DNA from: an uncultured Christensenella sp. | GTDB lineage: Bacteria > Bacillota > Clostridia > Christensenellales > UBA1750 | Reading direction: 5' to 3' | Assembly: GCA_905193155.1 (NCBI GenBank) | Contig: CAJJNQ010000029.1 | Location: forward strand, 1-30,452 | Length of the DNA stretch: 30,452 nt | Shown here: piece by piece, positions 16,808 through 24,348 of the stretch | Layout of the letters: every line of letters starts with the position of its first letter | Numbering within the stretch: position 1 is the stretch's first letter | Position numbers and translations under genes: made by a program | Notes under the pieces: generated by a model | The model's input: only the letters and a program-made list of their open reading frames with translations | What the model was told of the DNA's origin: nothing | Databases searched by the model: none

Positions 16808-18553
16808 ATGACGTCTTACGATAAAAATCCCGCCGTGCCCGCGGCGGGAAAGCTGATGCACGGCTATGCCGCCCTTTGCAAAGAACTGCAAAGGGCGCTG
16901 GACGCTGCCGGAAAGCCCTGCCCCGTGCTGGTGATCGACGGCTACCCCAGCGTGCGATTTGACGAGATCCTCGGCGGGCTGATGGAGGAGATGATGCTGG
17001 GGCTCGTGATCGACGTTTCCGCCGCCAATCTCCCCGAGGACGAGATCGAAAAGATGCTTTCCTATAACATCACGGACGACCGCGTGTTCGGCGTGATGTC
17101 CTGTCACAAGATCGAGGCCTTCTTTGACGAAAAGAAGCTTGCCGTGCTCCGCCGCCGCGTGAACGAAGCCAAGGGCGGCGTCGCCGTCGTCTACGGCCCC
17201 GGTGCGGCGCTGGTGACCGAGGGCGATGTGCTGGTCTATGCCGACCTTGCCCGCTGGGAGATTCAGCAGCGCTACCGCTCCGGCGAGATCGGCAACTGGT
17301 GCGCCCATAACGAAAAAGAGGAAACCCTGCGCAAATATAAGCGCGGGTTTTTCATCGACTGGCGCGTCAGCGACCGCCACAAGATGGATCTGTGGAACCG
17401 CATCGACTTTGTGCTCGATACCAACAAAAAAGAAAGCCCCGTGCTGGCTGCGGGCGAAACCGTGCGCAAAACGCTGGAAAACACCGTGCGCCGCCCCTTC
17501 CGCACCGTGCCGTATTTCGACCCCGGCGTGTGGGGCGGCCAGTGGATGAAGACCCACTGCGGCCTCGATTCGGCAAAGGAAAACTACGCCTGGAGCTTCG
17601 ACGGCGTGCCGGAGGAGAACAGCCTGCTGCTCGAAGAGGGCGGCACGGTGATGGAGATCCCCGCGCAGGATCTGGTGCTGACCCAGCCCCGCGCGCTGCT
17701 CGGCGAAAGGGTACACGCGCGCTTCGGTGCGGAGTTCCCCATCCGCTTTGACTTCCTCGATACCGTCGGCGGACAGAACCTCTCGCTTCAGGTGCATCCG
17801 CTCACCGAGTACATCCAGCAGAATTTCGGCATGCACTATACGCAGGACGAAAGCTACTATATCCTTGACGCCGTTCCGGAGAGCGATACTGCGGTCTATC
17901 TGGGCGTCAAGACCGGCGTAAACCCCGACGAGATGATCTCCGCGCTGGCTGAAGCGCAGCAGACCGGGGAGTTTGACGCGGAAAAATACGTCAACCGCAT
18001 CCCGGCAAAGAAGCACGATCATTTCCTGATTCCCGCCGGGACCGTCCATTGCTCCGGCAGGGACGTGATGGTGCTGGAGATCAGCGCCACGCCCTATATT
18101 TTCACCTTCAAGCTCTGGGATTGGAACCGCGTCGGCCTCGACGGCAGACCGCGCCCCATCCATCTGGAGCACGGCAGAAAGAACATACAGTTCGAGCGCG
18201 ATACCGAGTTTGTGAAGAACGAGTTGGTCAACAGGTTTGAAGAGATGGCCTCCGGCGACGGCTGGCGCGAGGAACGCACCGGCCTGCACGAGCGCGAGTT
18301 CATCGAGACCCGCCGCCACTGGTTCACCAAGGCCGTGCCGCATGACACGAACGGCGGGGTCAATGTGCTCAACCTCGTGGAGGGCAGCGCCGCCGTGGTC
18401 GAAAGCCCGACCGGCGCGTTCGAGCCGTTCACCGTGCATTACGCCGAAACCTTCATCATCCCCGCTGCGGTCGGAAAATACACCATCCGCCCCGCCGCCG
18501 CAGGGGAAAAGTGCGCCACGGTGAAGGCGTATGTCAGGGGGCAAACCAGATGA
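16808..18553 (+). CDS. Class I mannose-6-phosphate isomerase with kinase-like N-terminal domain
   Basis: The 581-residue protein is much longer than the usual ManA of 310-400 residues. Residues about 235-581 are the ManA cupin part, with the zinc ligands Gln328 and His330 (LSLQVHP), Glu348 (DESYYILD) and His414 (IPAGTVHC), and the WDWNRVGLDGRPRP loop with Arg441. It would interconvert mannose-6-phosphate and fructose-6-phosphate. Residues 1-230 recall the uridine-kinase/phosphoribulokinase fold (VLVIDGYPS, then YADLARWEIQQRYRSG and KRGFFIDWRVSDRHK), but the phosphate-binding loop GxxxxGK[ST] is missing, so kinase activity is unlikely. AGGAG is six bases before the ATG. It ends in an ATGA overlap with the next isomerase gene. 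Confidence 0.85.
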   Translation: MTSYDKNPAVPAAGKLMHGYAALCKELQRALDAAGKPCPVLVIDGYPSVRFDEILGGLMEEMMLGLVIDVSAANLPEDEIEKMLSYNITDDRVFGVMSCHKIEAFFDEKKLAVLRRRVNEAKGGVAVVYGPGAALVTEGDVLVYADLARWEIQQRYRSGEIGNWCAHNEKEETLRKYKRGFFIDWRVSDRHKMDLWNRIDFVLDTNKKESPVLAAGETVRKTLENTVRRPFRTVPYFDPGVWGGQWMKTHCGLDSAKENYAWSFDGVPEENSLLLEEGGTVMEIPAQDLVLTQPRALLGERVHARFGAEFPIRFDFLDTVGGQNLSLQVHPLTEYIQQNFGMHYTQDESYYILDAVPESDTAVYLGVKTGVNPDEMISALAEAQQTGEFDAEKYVNRIPAKKHDHFLIPAGTVHCSGRDVMVLEISATPYIFTFKLWDWNRVGLDGRPRPIHLEHGRKNIQFERDTEFVKNELVNRFEEMASGDGWREERTGLHEREFIETRRHWFTKAVPHDTNGGVNVLNLVEGSAAVVESPTGAFEPFTVHYAETFIIPAAVGKYTIRPAAAGEKCATVKAYVRGQTR

Positions 18554-19326
18554 TCCATCCCGGATTCGACATCCGTCCCACGGAACAGCCGATGGGCTTT
18601 GCCTACGGCCTCGGCGTGTTCGGCCCCGAGGTGGAGCTGCGCGCGCTGAACGCGATCCGCAAAAGCCTGCGCGACCCCAACTGCGAGGGCCCCGATCCCG
18701 TCTATTCCATTGCCATGGACGTGGGCCGCAGCTGCGACCGCGAGGCGATGCTCAAGCGCAATCTGCTCTACGGCGCGGTGACCTACGCCGGAGGGCGGCT
18801 GGGCAGGGAGCCCGTCCGCTCGCAGGGGCACGTCCACGCCGTCAGCCCCTCCTGCGGCATGTCCACCCCGGAGGTCTACGAGATCTGGGTGGGCAAGGCC
18901 GTGATCTATATGCAGGAGCACGATGGGGATGATCCCGGCCGCTGCTTCGCGGTCGAGGCGCTTCCCGGCCAGGTGGTCATCGTCCCGCCCGGCTGGGCGC
19001 ACGCCACCATCTCCGCAGACCCGGAGCAGCCCCTCACCTTCGGCGCGTGGTGCGTCCGTGATTTCGGCTTCGATTACCGCGGCGTGCGCGCCCATGGCGG
19101 GCTTGCCTTCTTCCCGCTGCTGAAGGAGGACGGCTCCTTTGAGTGGCTGCATAACGACGCCTATGCTTCCGGTGAGCTTACCGTCAAAGCACCCGAACCG
19201 TATGCGCAACTCGGATTGGAGGAAAACGTCCCGATCTACACGCAGTTCCTGCGCGATCCCGACCGCTTCCTGTTTGTCCCGCAGCCACAGCGCGCCGAAA
19301 AGATCTGGCAGAACTTCCTGCCGTAA
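18550..19326 (+). CDS. Cupin-type phosphoglucose isomerase family protein (second paralogue)
   Basis: The ATG at 18550 overlaps the mannose-6-phosphate isomerase stop (ATGA) and has AGGGGG upstream; the frame is open further upstream but nothing supports an earlier start. The 258-residue product is a longer cupin of the phosphoglucose isomerase family, with metal ligands His94, His96 (SQGHVHAV), Glu108 (TPEVYEIWVG) and His151 (VPPGWAHATI). It differs strongly from the 179-residue paralogue, with extra N- and C-terminal parts (ending VPQPQRAEKIWQNFLP). Its real substrate may be a sugar phosphate other than glucose-6-phosphate. It is the last gene of the operon, before a strong terminator. Confidence 0.8.
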   Translation: MIHPGFDIRPTEQPMGFAYGLGVFGPEVELRALNAIRKSLRDPNCEGPDPVYSIAMDVGRSCDREAMLKRNLLYGAVTYAGGRLGREPVRSQGHVHAVSPSCGMSTPEVYEIWVGKAVIYMQEHDGDDPGRCFAVEALPGQVVIVPPGWAHATISADPEQPLTFGAWCVRDFGFDYRGVRAHGGLAFFPLLKEDGSFEWLHNDAYASGELTVKAPEPYAQLGLEENVPIYTQFLRDPDRFLFVPQPQRAEKIWQNFLP

Positions 19327-19342
19327 AAGCGAATGGCAATAG

Positions 19343-19382
19343 AAATCCCTCGTGCGGAAAAAGCTCCGCAGGAGGGATTTTT
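19343..19382 (+). terminator. Terminator of the isomerase operon
   Basis: Stem AAATCCCTC/GAGGGATTT (19343-19351 with 19372-19380) with inner TGCGGA/TCCGCA pairs, ending in TTTTT (19378-19382), 17 bases after the stop codon. Confidence 0.9.
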
Positions 19383-19510
19383 GCATGAAGGGGAAAGACA
19401 GGGGCGCGGCAAAGGTGTTGCGGCGCGAGTGGGCGCTGCGGAGATTGCCGCGATGGGGAAGGGGAGTGCGCAGGAGGGCCGCCCTTCGGGCACTGCGTCC
19501 CAGCCTCCAC

Positions 19511-19634
19511 CTTCGCACCGGAACATCCCTTCGGAATGTCCCGGTGTTGCGCATGGCTTATTTGAATAAAAGAGCAACCTGTGCTCTTTTATTCAAAACG
19601 CTCATGCTTCAGGTTCGCCGCGCTCACCCTACGC
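19511..19634 (+). repeat. 124-base structured repeat, unit 1
   Basis: The unit begins CTTCGCACC and ends near CTTCAGGTTCGC-CGCGCTCACCCTACG. Its centre is a perfect 16-bp hairpin (19561-19576 with 19582-19597). A smaller CACCGG/CCGGTG hairpin lies in its first third. It aligns with unit 2 without a shift, at exactly 124 bases. Confidence 0.85.
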
Positions 19635-19758
19635 CTTCGCACCATAACGCCCCTTCGGGACATTCCGGTGTTTCGGTCGGCTTATTTTACGCAAAGAGTA
19701 CACAGTACTCTTTGCTCCAAAACGCTCGACCTTCAGGTTCGCTGCGCTCACCCTACGG
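19635..19758 (+). repeat. 124-base structured repeat, unit 2
   Basis: It has the same ends as unit 1. The central hairpin GCAAAGAGTAC-aca-GTACTCTTTGC (19691-19715) has its centre at the same offset as in unit 1, but with different, still paired bases. The strand is arbitrary because no transcript is known. Confidence 0.85.
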
Positions 19759-19911
19759 GTACAGGGGAGTTGAGGATCCCTTCCCCTCCGTTCCCTGCGG
19801 GTGCAGGAACGTCAGAGAAGGAGATGCGGCAGAAAACGGAGGGGAGGAGCGCAGAAAAGTTGTTGAAATAATGACTTGTTTGTAAATTTCAACAAGTTTA
19901 CACGCAAGGGA

Positions 19912-19940
19912 TTGACAAAGGACTGCAAAGGCTCTATGCT
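19912..19940 (+). promoter_or_regulatory. Promoter of the fatty acid synthesis operon
   Basis: TTGACA (19912-19917) and TATGCT (19935-19940) are exactly 17 bases apart. The predicted start point near 19947 lies inside the palindrome at 19940-19956. Confidence 0.8.
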
Positions 19941-19956
19941 TAGCTAGACTAACTAA
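19940..19956. promoter_or_regulatory. Candidate FabT/MarR operator
   Basis: TTAGCTAGACTAACTAA is a 17-base palindrome with 8-base arms and one mismatched pair. It overlaps the end of the -10 box and the predicted start point, directly upstream of a MarR-family gene, which fits autorepression of the whole operon. Confidence 0.65.
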
Positions 19957-19984
19957 TCGTGCAGAGGGAAGAGGATGATCGGCC

Positions 19985-20464
19985 ATGAGAGAAGCGGAAC
20001 AAAAACTCAACGACCTGCTGGTCACATCGTTTGAAAATGTGGGCAAAATGGAAGAGAGAATGCTGGAAGCCAGCAGCAACGATCTGTCCATCGCCGAGGT
20101 GCATATGCTCGAGTGCGTGGGGCAGAATCCGGCGGGCTATTCGACCATCAGCGGCATCGCTCAGGCGCTGGATATCACGCTCCCTACCGTCACTGTCGCG
20201 GTCAAGCGGCTGGAAAAGAAGGGCTATGTCGTCAAACGCCGCGACGAATACGACGGCCGCGTCCAGCGCGTGGAGCTCACGCCCCGCGGTCGCAAGATGG
20301 ACGCCGCGCATAAGTATTTCCACCAGAACATGGTGCGGTCCATCACCCGATCGATGAGCGAAACCGAGGTCGAGCAGCTCGTGCAGGCGCTGGGCAAGCT
20401 CAACGATTTCTTTGAGCGCAAGCAGGAAGAACTGTATCAGAAAAAGAAGGGGCGTAACGAATGA
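19985..20464 (+). CDS. fabT: MarR family regulator, FabT-like
   Basis: A 159-residue MarR protein with a winged helix at about residues 35-105 (STISGIAQALDITLPTVTVAVKRLEKKGYVVKR region, wing with RRDEYDGRVQRVELT) and flanking dimer helices. As first gene of a fab-acc operon it matches FabT, which in streptococci represses fatty acid synthesis when long-chain acyl-ACP is bound. The palindrome at 19940-19956 is the likely target. Upstream purine-rich GAGGGAAGAGG gives the binding site. Its stop codon overlaps the fabH start (ATGA). The symbol rests on family and position; the acyl-ACP effector is inferred. Confidence 0.82.
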   Translation: MREAEQKLNDLLVTSFENVGKMEERMLEASSNDLSIAEVHMLECVGQNPAGYSTISGIAQALDITLPTVTVAVKRLEKKGYVVKRRDEYDGRVQRVELTPRGRKMDAAHKYFHQNMVRSITRSMSETEVEQLVQALGKLNDFFERKQEELYQKKKGRNE

Positions 20465-21414
20465 AAATCATCGGAAGCGGCAGCGCCTTGCCCGATCAGG
20501 TCGTCACCAACGACGATCTGTGCAAAATACTCGATACCAGCGACGAATGGATCGTCACCCATACCGGCATTTCCAGCCGCCGCATTTTGAAGGATGAAAC
20601 CGTTTATGAACTCGGCGCGCTGGCCGCAAAGCGCGCGCTGGAGGAGGCAAACGCCGACGCGGAGAGCGTCGATCTTATGATCTGCTCCAACGTCATCAGC
20701 GACCATGTCACCCCCGCGCCGGGCTGCTTTATCGCGGGCGCGCTGGGCTATACCGGCCAGACGCTCGACATCAACGGCGCGTGCACCGGCTTCCTCAAGG
20801 CGCTCGATGTCGCTGACAGCGCCATCCGCGCGGGCAAAGCGCGCCGCGTGCTCATCATCGCGGCGGAACAGCCCTCCGCCCTGTGCGACTGGACCGACCG
20901 CTCGTCCTGCATCCTGTTCGGCGACGGCGCGGGCGCGGTGCTGCTGGAGGATTCCGGCGAGGGCGAGTGCCTGTCCACCGTGCTGCGCACGGAGTTCAAC
21001 GCGGAGTTCCTGAATGTCGAAATGCCCGCCAACAACAATCCCTTTTCCGAAAGGAAGGGGGAGGGACGCTGGCTTCAGATGAACGGCCAGGAGGTCTATC
21101 GCTTTGCGGTCTCCTCCTGCGTCAGCGACCTGAACGAGGCTGCGCAGAAGGCGGGCGTCGCGCTGGAGAGCGTGGATTGGTTCCTGCTGCATCAGGCCAA
21201 CCAGCGCATCTTAAACGCCGCAAGGACCCGCCTGCACCTGCCGAAGGAGAAATTCCCCGGCAACATCGCGGCCTGCGGCAACACCTCTTCCGCCTGCATC
21301 CCGCTGCTCATCGACGAGATGCGCAAGGACGGCAGGCTCCGGGACGGCCAGACCATCGCCCTGTCCGCCTTCGGCGCGGGGCTGACCCACGGCGCGGCCG
21401 TGCTGCGGCTGTAA
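20461..21414 (+). CDS. fabH: Beta-ketoacyl-ACP synthase III
   Basis: FabH joins acetyl-CoA (or branched acyl-CoA) to malonyl-ACP and starts each fatty acid chain. The 317-residue protein has the complete Cys-His-Asn triad: Cys108 in INGACTGF, His244 in LLHQANQRI and Asn274 in ACGNTSSACIP. The thiolase-fold glycine-rich end (SAFGAGLTHGAAVL) is intact. It is translationally coupled to the regulator upstream. The 85 bases to acpP contain a small hairpin (21422-21446). Confidence 0.96.
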   Translation: MKIIGSGSALPDQVVTNDDLCKILDTSDEWIVTHTGISSRRILKDETVYELGALAAKRALEEANADAESVDLMICSNVISDHVTPAPGCFIAGALGYTGQTLDINGACTGFLKALDVADSAIRAGKARRVLIIAAEQPSALCDWTDRSSCILFGDGAGAVLLEDSGEGECLSTVLRTEFNAEFLNVEMPANNNPFSERKGEGRWLQMNGQEVYRFAVSSCVSDLNEAAQKAGVALESVDWFLLHQANQRILNAARTRLHLPKEKFPGNIAACGNTSSACIPLLIDEMRKDGRLRDGQTIALSAFGAGLTHGAAVLRL

Positions 21415-21421
21415 TCTTTGG

Positions 21422-21446
21422 CAAACCGGGCAAAACATGCCCTTTG
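21422..21446 (+). other. Small hairpin upstream of acpP
   Basis: CAAA-cc-GGGC pairs with GCCC-TTTG around an AAAACAT loop. It lies in the only long gap of the first half of the operon and could be an mRNA processing or stability element; there is no T tract, so it is not a terminator. Confidence 0.35.
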
Positions 21447-21499
21447 CAAATATTTTGAAGCAAAACTAACTTTACGATGAAAATCAGGAGGACAAAAAC

Positions 21500-21721
21500 A
21501 TGACTTTCGAAAAGGTTGCACAGATCATCGCGGACTACAAGGACATCGACGCGGCTTCCATCAAGCCCGAATCCACCTTTGCCGAGCTGGGCGTGGACTC
21601 CCTGGACACCGTGGAGCTCATCATGTCCTTTGAGGATACCTTCGGCGGCACCATCGAGATGAGCCCGGATCTCAAGACCGTTGCGGACATCGTTGCGCTG
21701 ATCGACGCGCAGCAGGCGTAA
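21500..21721 (+). CDS. acpP: Acyl carrier protein
   Basis: A small acidic 73-residue four-helix protein that carries growing chains on a 4'-phosphopantetheine attached to Ser34 in the motif GVDSLDTVEL. AGGAGG (21486-21491) eight bases before the ATG is one of the best binding sites in the operon, as expected for a product needed in large amount. fabK starts four bases after its stop codon. Confidence 0.97.
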   Translation: MTFEKVAQIIADYKDIDAASIKPESTFAELGVDSLDTVELIMSFEDTFGGTIEMSPDLKTVADIVALIDAQQA

Positions 21722-21725
21722 GACC

Positions 21726-22673
21726 ATGATCCGCACCGAAATCTGCGATCTGCTGGGGATCGAATATCCCATCTTTCAGGGCGGCATGGCCTGGGTGTCG
21801 GACGCATCGCTGGCCGGAGCCGTCTCCAATGCCGGCGGTCTGGGCATCATCGCGGGCATGAATTCCAACGGCGAGCAGCTGCGCGCCGAGATCCAAAAGA
21901 TCCGCGAAATCACCGATAAGCCCTTCGGCGTGAACGTGATGCTGCTCTCGCCCTTTGCGGACGAGGTGGCGCAGGTCGTCGTGGAGGAAAAGGTGCCCGT
22001 CGTCGTCACCGGCGCGGGACTCCCCTCCAAGTACATCAAAAACTGGGTCGAAAACGGCCTCAAGGTCATCCCCGTCGTGCCCTCCGTCGCCATCGCCAGG
22101 ATGTGCGAGCGCATGGGCGCGTGCGCGGTCGTGGCCGAGGGCGGCGAATCCGGCGGCCACGTCGGCGACCTGACCACCATGACGCTTGTGCCCCAGGTGG
22201 TGGACGCGGTAAAAATCCCCGTCCTTGCCGCGGGCGGCATCGGCGACGGGCGCGGCGTTGCGGCGGCCTTCATGCTGGGCGCCAAGGGCGTGCAGGTCGG
22301 CACCCGCTTCCTCGTGGCCGACGAATGCACCATCCACGAAAATTACAAGCAGCGCGTGCTGCGCGCCAAGGACATCGACACCATCGTCACCGGCCGCCGC
22401 GTCGGCCATCCCGCGCGCGGACTGAAATCGCCCGTCACCCGCAAGATGCAGGAATTGGAGTATTCTCCGGATTTCACTGCCGAGGAGTTTGAAAAGATGG
22501 GCGTGGGCGCGATGCGCAAGGCCGCCCGCGAGGGCGACGAACAGAACGGCTCCTTCATGTGCGGCCAGATCGCCGGCATGGTCAAAAAGGAGCAGCCTGC
22601 CAAGGAGATCATCGAGGAGATGTTCTCTCAGGCCGAAGCGCTTTTGAAGGGAGCCTCTCAATGGGTAAAATAG
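21726..22673 (+). CDS. fabK: FMN-dependent enoyl-ACP reductase II
   Basis: The 315-residue TIM-barrel flavoprotein of the FabK/nitronate monooxygenase group carries out the last reduction of each cycle with NAD(P)H and FMN. It shows PIFQGGMAWVSD (15-26), the catalytic His145 in GGESGGHVGD, and the phosphate-binding AAGGIGDGRG and GVQVGTRF segments. Its place between acpP and fabD separates it from nitronate monooxygenases. No FabI is present in the window. FMN dependence ties it indirectly to the riboflavin uptake gene nearby. It overlaps the fabD start by 13 bases. Confidence 0.95.
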   Translation: MIRTEICDLLGIEYPIFQGGMAWVSDASLAGAVSNAGGLGIIAGMNSNGEQLRAEIQKIREITDKPFGVNVMLLSPFADEVAQVVVEEKVPVVVTGAGLPSKYIKNWVENGLKVIPVVPSVAIARMCERMGACAVVAEGGESGGHVGDLTTMTLVPQVVDAVKIPVLAAGGIGDGRGVAAAFMLGAKGVQVGTRFLVADECTIHENYKQRVLRAKDIDTIVTGRRVGHPARGLKSPVTRKMQELEYSPDFTAEEFEKMGVGAMRKAAREGDEQNGSFMCGQIAGMVKKEQPAKEIIEEMFSQAEALLKGASQWVK

Positions 22674-23581
22674 CCTTTGTCTTTGCCGGACAGGGCGCAC
22701 AGTATACGGGCATGGGCAAGGAGCTTTACGAAAGCTCCCCCGCCGCCCGCAAGGTGTTCGACCTGGCGGATGCCATCCGTCCCGGCACGTCGAATCAGTG
22801 CTTTTCCGCCTCCAAGGAGGAGCTGAGCCGCACCCTCAACACCCAGCCCTGCCTCTTTGCCGTGGACGCCGCCTGCGCCGCGGCGCTGACGGAAAAGGGC
22901 ATCTATGCGGATAGCGCCGCCGGCTTTTCGCTGGGCGAGCTTGCCGCCGCGCAGTTTGCGGGCATCGCCTCGTTTGAAGAGATGTTCCGCCTGGTGATCA
23001 AGCGCGCGCAGTATATGGACGACGCCTGCGCTTCCTCCGATCCCACCGCCATGGCTGCGATCCTGCGCCTGACGGCCGAGCAGGTCGAGGGCATTTGCAG
23101 GGAGTTTGATTCCGTCTATCCCGTCAACTACAATTCCCCCGGACAGACCGTCGTCTCGGGCGACGCCCGGCAGATCGATCTGCTGACCGCTCGCGTGGCG
23201 GAACTCAAGGGCAGGGCCATGAAGCTGCCCGTCAGCGGCGCGTTCCACAGCCCCTATATGCATTCCGCGGCGGAAAAGCTCAAGGGCGATTTGGCGAACA
23301 TGACCTTTGCCGCGCCCCGCATCCCGCTCTACGCCAACCGCACCGCGCAGCCCTACGGCGACGCCGTGCAGCTGCTCTCCGAGCAGGTGGAAAACCCCGT
23401 CCGCTGGGAGCAGACCGTGCGCGCGATGATCGCCGACGGCGTGGATACCTTCGTCGAGTGCGGCGCGGGCAAGACGCTCTCCGGGCTGATTGCGCGCATT
23501 GACGGCAATGTCAAGGTCTGCCGCGCGGAGGACGACGCGACCCTTGCGGACGCGCTTGCCAAGATCGGAGGAGAAGCATGA
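22661..23581 (+). CDS. fabD: Malonyl-CoA:ACP transacylase
   Basis: FabD moves malonyl from CoA to ACP. The start ATG at 22661 overlaps the end of fabK; a longer frame exists but the family N-terminus (KIAFVFAGQGAQ) begins here. The 306-residue protein has the nucleophile Ser90 in GFSLGE, Arg115, and catalytic His196 in SGAFHSPYM. The nucleophile elbow reads GFSLG where the commoner form is GHSLG; the triad itself is complete. A four-base overlap (ATGA) joins it to fabG. Confidence 0.95.
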   Translation: MGKIAFVFAGQGAQYTGMGKELYESSPAARKVFDLADAIRPGTSNQCFSASKEELSRTLNTQPCLFAVDAACAAALTEKGIYADSAAGFSLGELAAAQFAGIASFEEMFRLVIKRAQYMDDACASSDPTAMAAILRLTAEQVEGICREFDSVYPVNYNSPGQTVVSGDARQIDLLTARVAELKGRAMKLPVSGAFHSPYMHSAAEKLKGDLANMTFAAPRIPLYANRTAQPYGDAVQLLSEQVENPVRWEQTVRAMIADGVDTFVECGAGKTLSGLIARIDGNVKVCRAEDDATLADALAKIGGEA

Positions 23582-24321
23582 CCAACCGTAAAGTAGCGCT
23601 CGTCACCGGCGCGTCCCGCGGCATCGGCCGCGCCATCGCGCTGGAGCTGGCGCGCCAGGGCTTCGATATCGCCGCCGTCTACGCCGGAAACACCGCCGCC
23701 GCGGAGGAAACCGCGCAGCTCATCGCGTCGGAAACCGGCGCGCGCGTGAACACCTATGCCTGCAATGTGGCCGACGGCGACGCCGTTACTGCCCTGTGCA
23801 AGCAGATCAACGCCGAACTCGGCCCCGTGTGGGCGCTGGTCAACAACGCGGGCATCACCCGCGACCGCCTCGCCGCGCAGCTCAAGGAAGAGGACTTTGA
23901 CGCGGTGCTGGACGTGAACTTAAAAGGCGCATTTCATTTTATCCGCTCTCTTTATACCGGTTTTCTGCGCCAGCGTTCCGGCCGCATCGTCAACATTTCC
24001 TCCGTCGTCGGGCAGATCGGCAACGCGGGTCAGGCCAATTACGCCGCTTCCAAGGCGGGCCTGATCGGCATGACCAAGTCCGTGGCGCGCGAGCTTGCGC
24101 CCCGCGGCGTCACCGTCAACGCGGTCGCCCCCGGCTTTATCGACACCGACATGACCCGCGCCCTGCCCGAAGAGGCGAAAAACGCCCTGACCTCCGGCAT
24201 CCCGCTGGGGCGGCTGGGCACGGCGCAGGACGTGGCGGACGCGGTGGCGTTCCTCTGCTCCGACCGCGCTTCTTATATCACCGGCGCGGTGCTCAATGTC
24301 AACGGCGGCATGGCGATGTAA
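23578..24321 (+). CDS. fabG: 3-oxoacyl-ACP reductase
   Basis: The 247-residue short-chain dehydrogenase reduces 3-oxoacyl-ACP with NADPH. It has the TGASRGIG cofactor loop (10-17), NNAG (89-92), and the catalytic set Asn114, Ser142, Tyr155 and Lys159 (NYAASKAG). The end NVNGGMAM is typical. ATGA overlap with fabD; 27 bases to fabF. Confidence 0.96.
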   Translation: MTNRKVALVTGASRGIGRAIALELARQGFDIAAVYAGNTAAAEETAQLIASETGARVNTYACNVADGDAVTALCKQINAELGPVWALVNNAGITRDRLAAQLKEEDFDAVLDVNLKGAFHFIRSLYTGFLRQRSGRIVNISSVVGQIGNAGQANYAASKAGLIGMTKSVARELAPRGVTVNAVAPGFIDTDMTRALPEEAKNALTSGIPLGRLGTAQDVADAVAFLCSDRASYITGAVLNVNGGMAM

Positions 24322-24348
24322 CGCCGTCACTTTCAGGAGGAATTTTCA

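Larger units (their letters stand above)
19327..19984. other. Gene-free stretch with structured repeats before the fatty acid operon
   Basis: These 658 bases hold the isomerase terminator (19343-19382), a GC-rich part without recognisable signals (19383-19510), two tandem 124-base repeat units (19511-19758), further inverted repeats (CCCCTCCGTT 19783-19792 with 19835-19844; CCTGC/GCAGG 19794-19807), an AT-rich inverted repeat (19860-19897), and the fatty acid operon promoter and operator (19912-19956). Open frames crossing the repeats look spurious. Confidence 0.75.

Noticed and set aside
19511..19758. CRISPR array
   Set aside because: Only two units of 124 bases with mismatches; no short exact repeats with regular spacers and no cas genes.
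19352..19885. 177-codon open frame in the gene-free stretch
   Set aside because: It follows the tandem repeats, which explain its internal similarity, and begins inside the isomerase terminator without a binding site.
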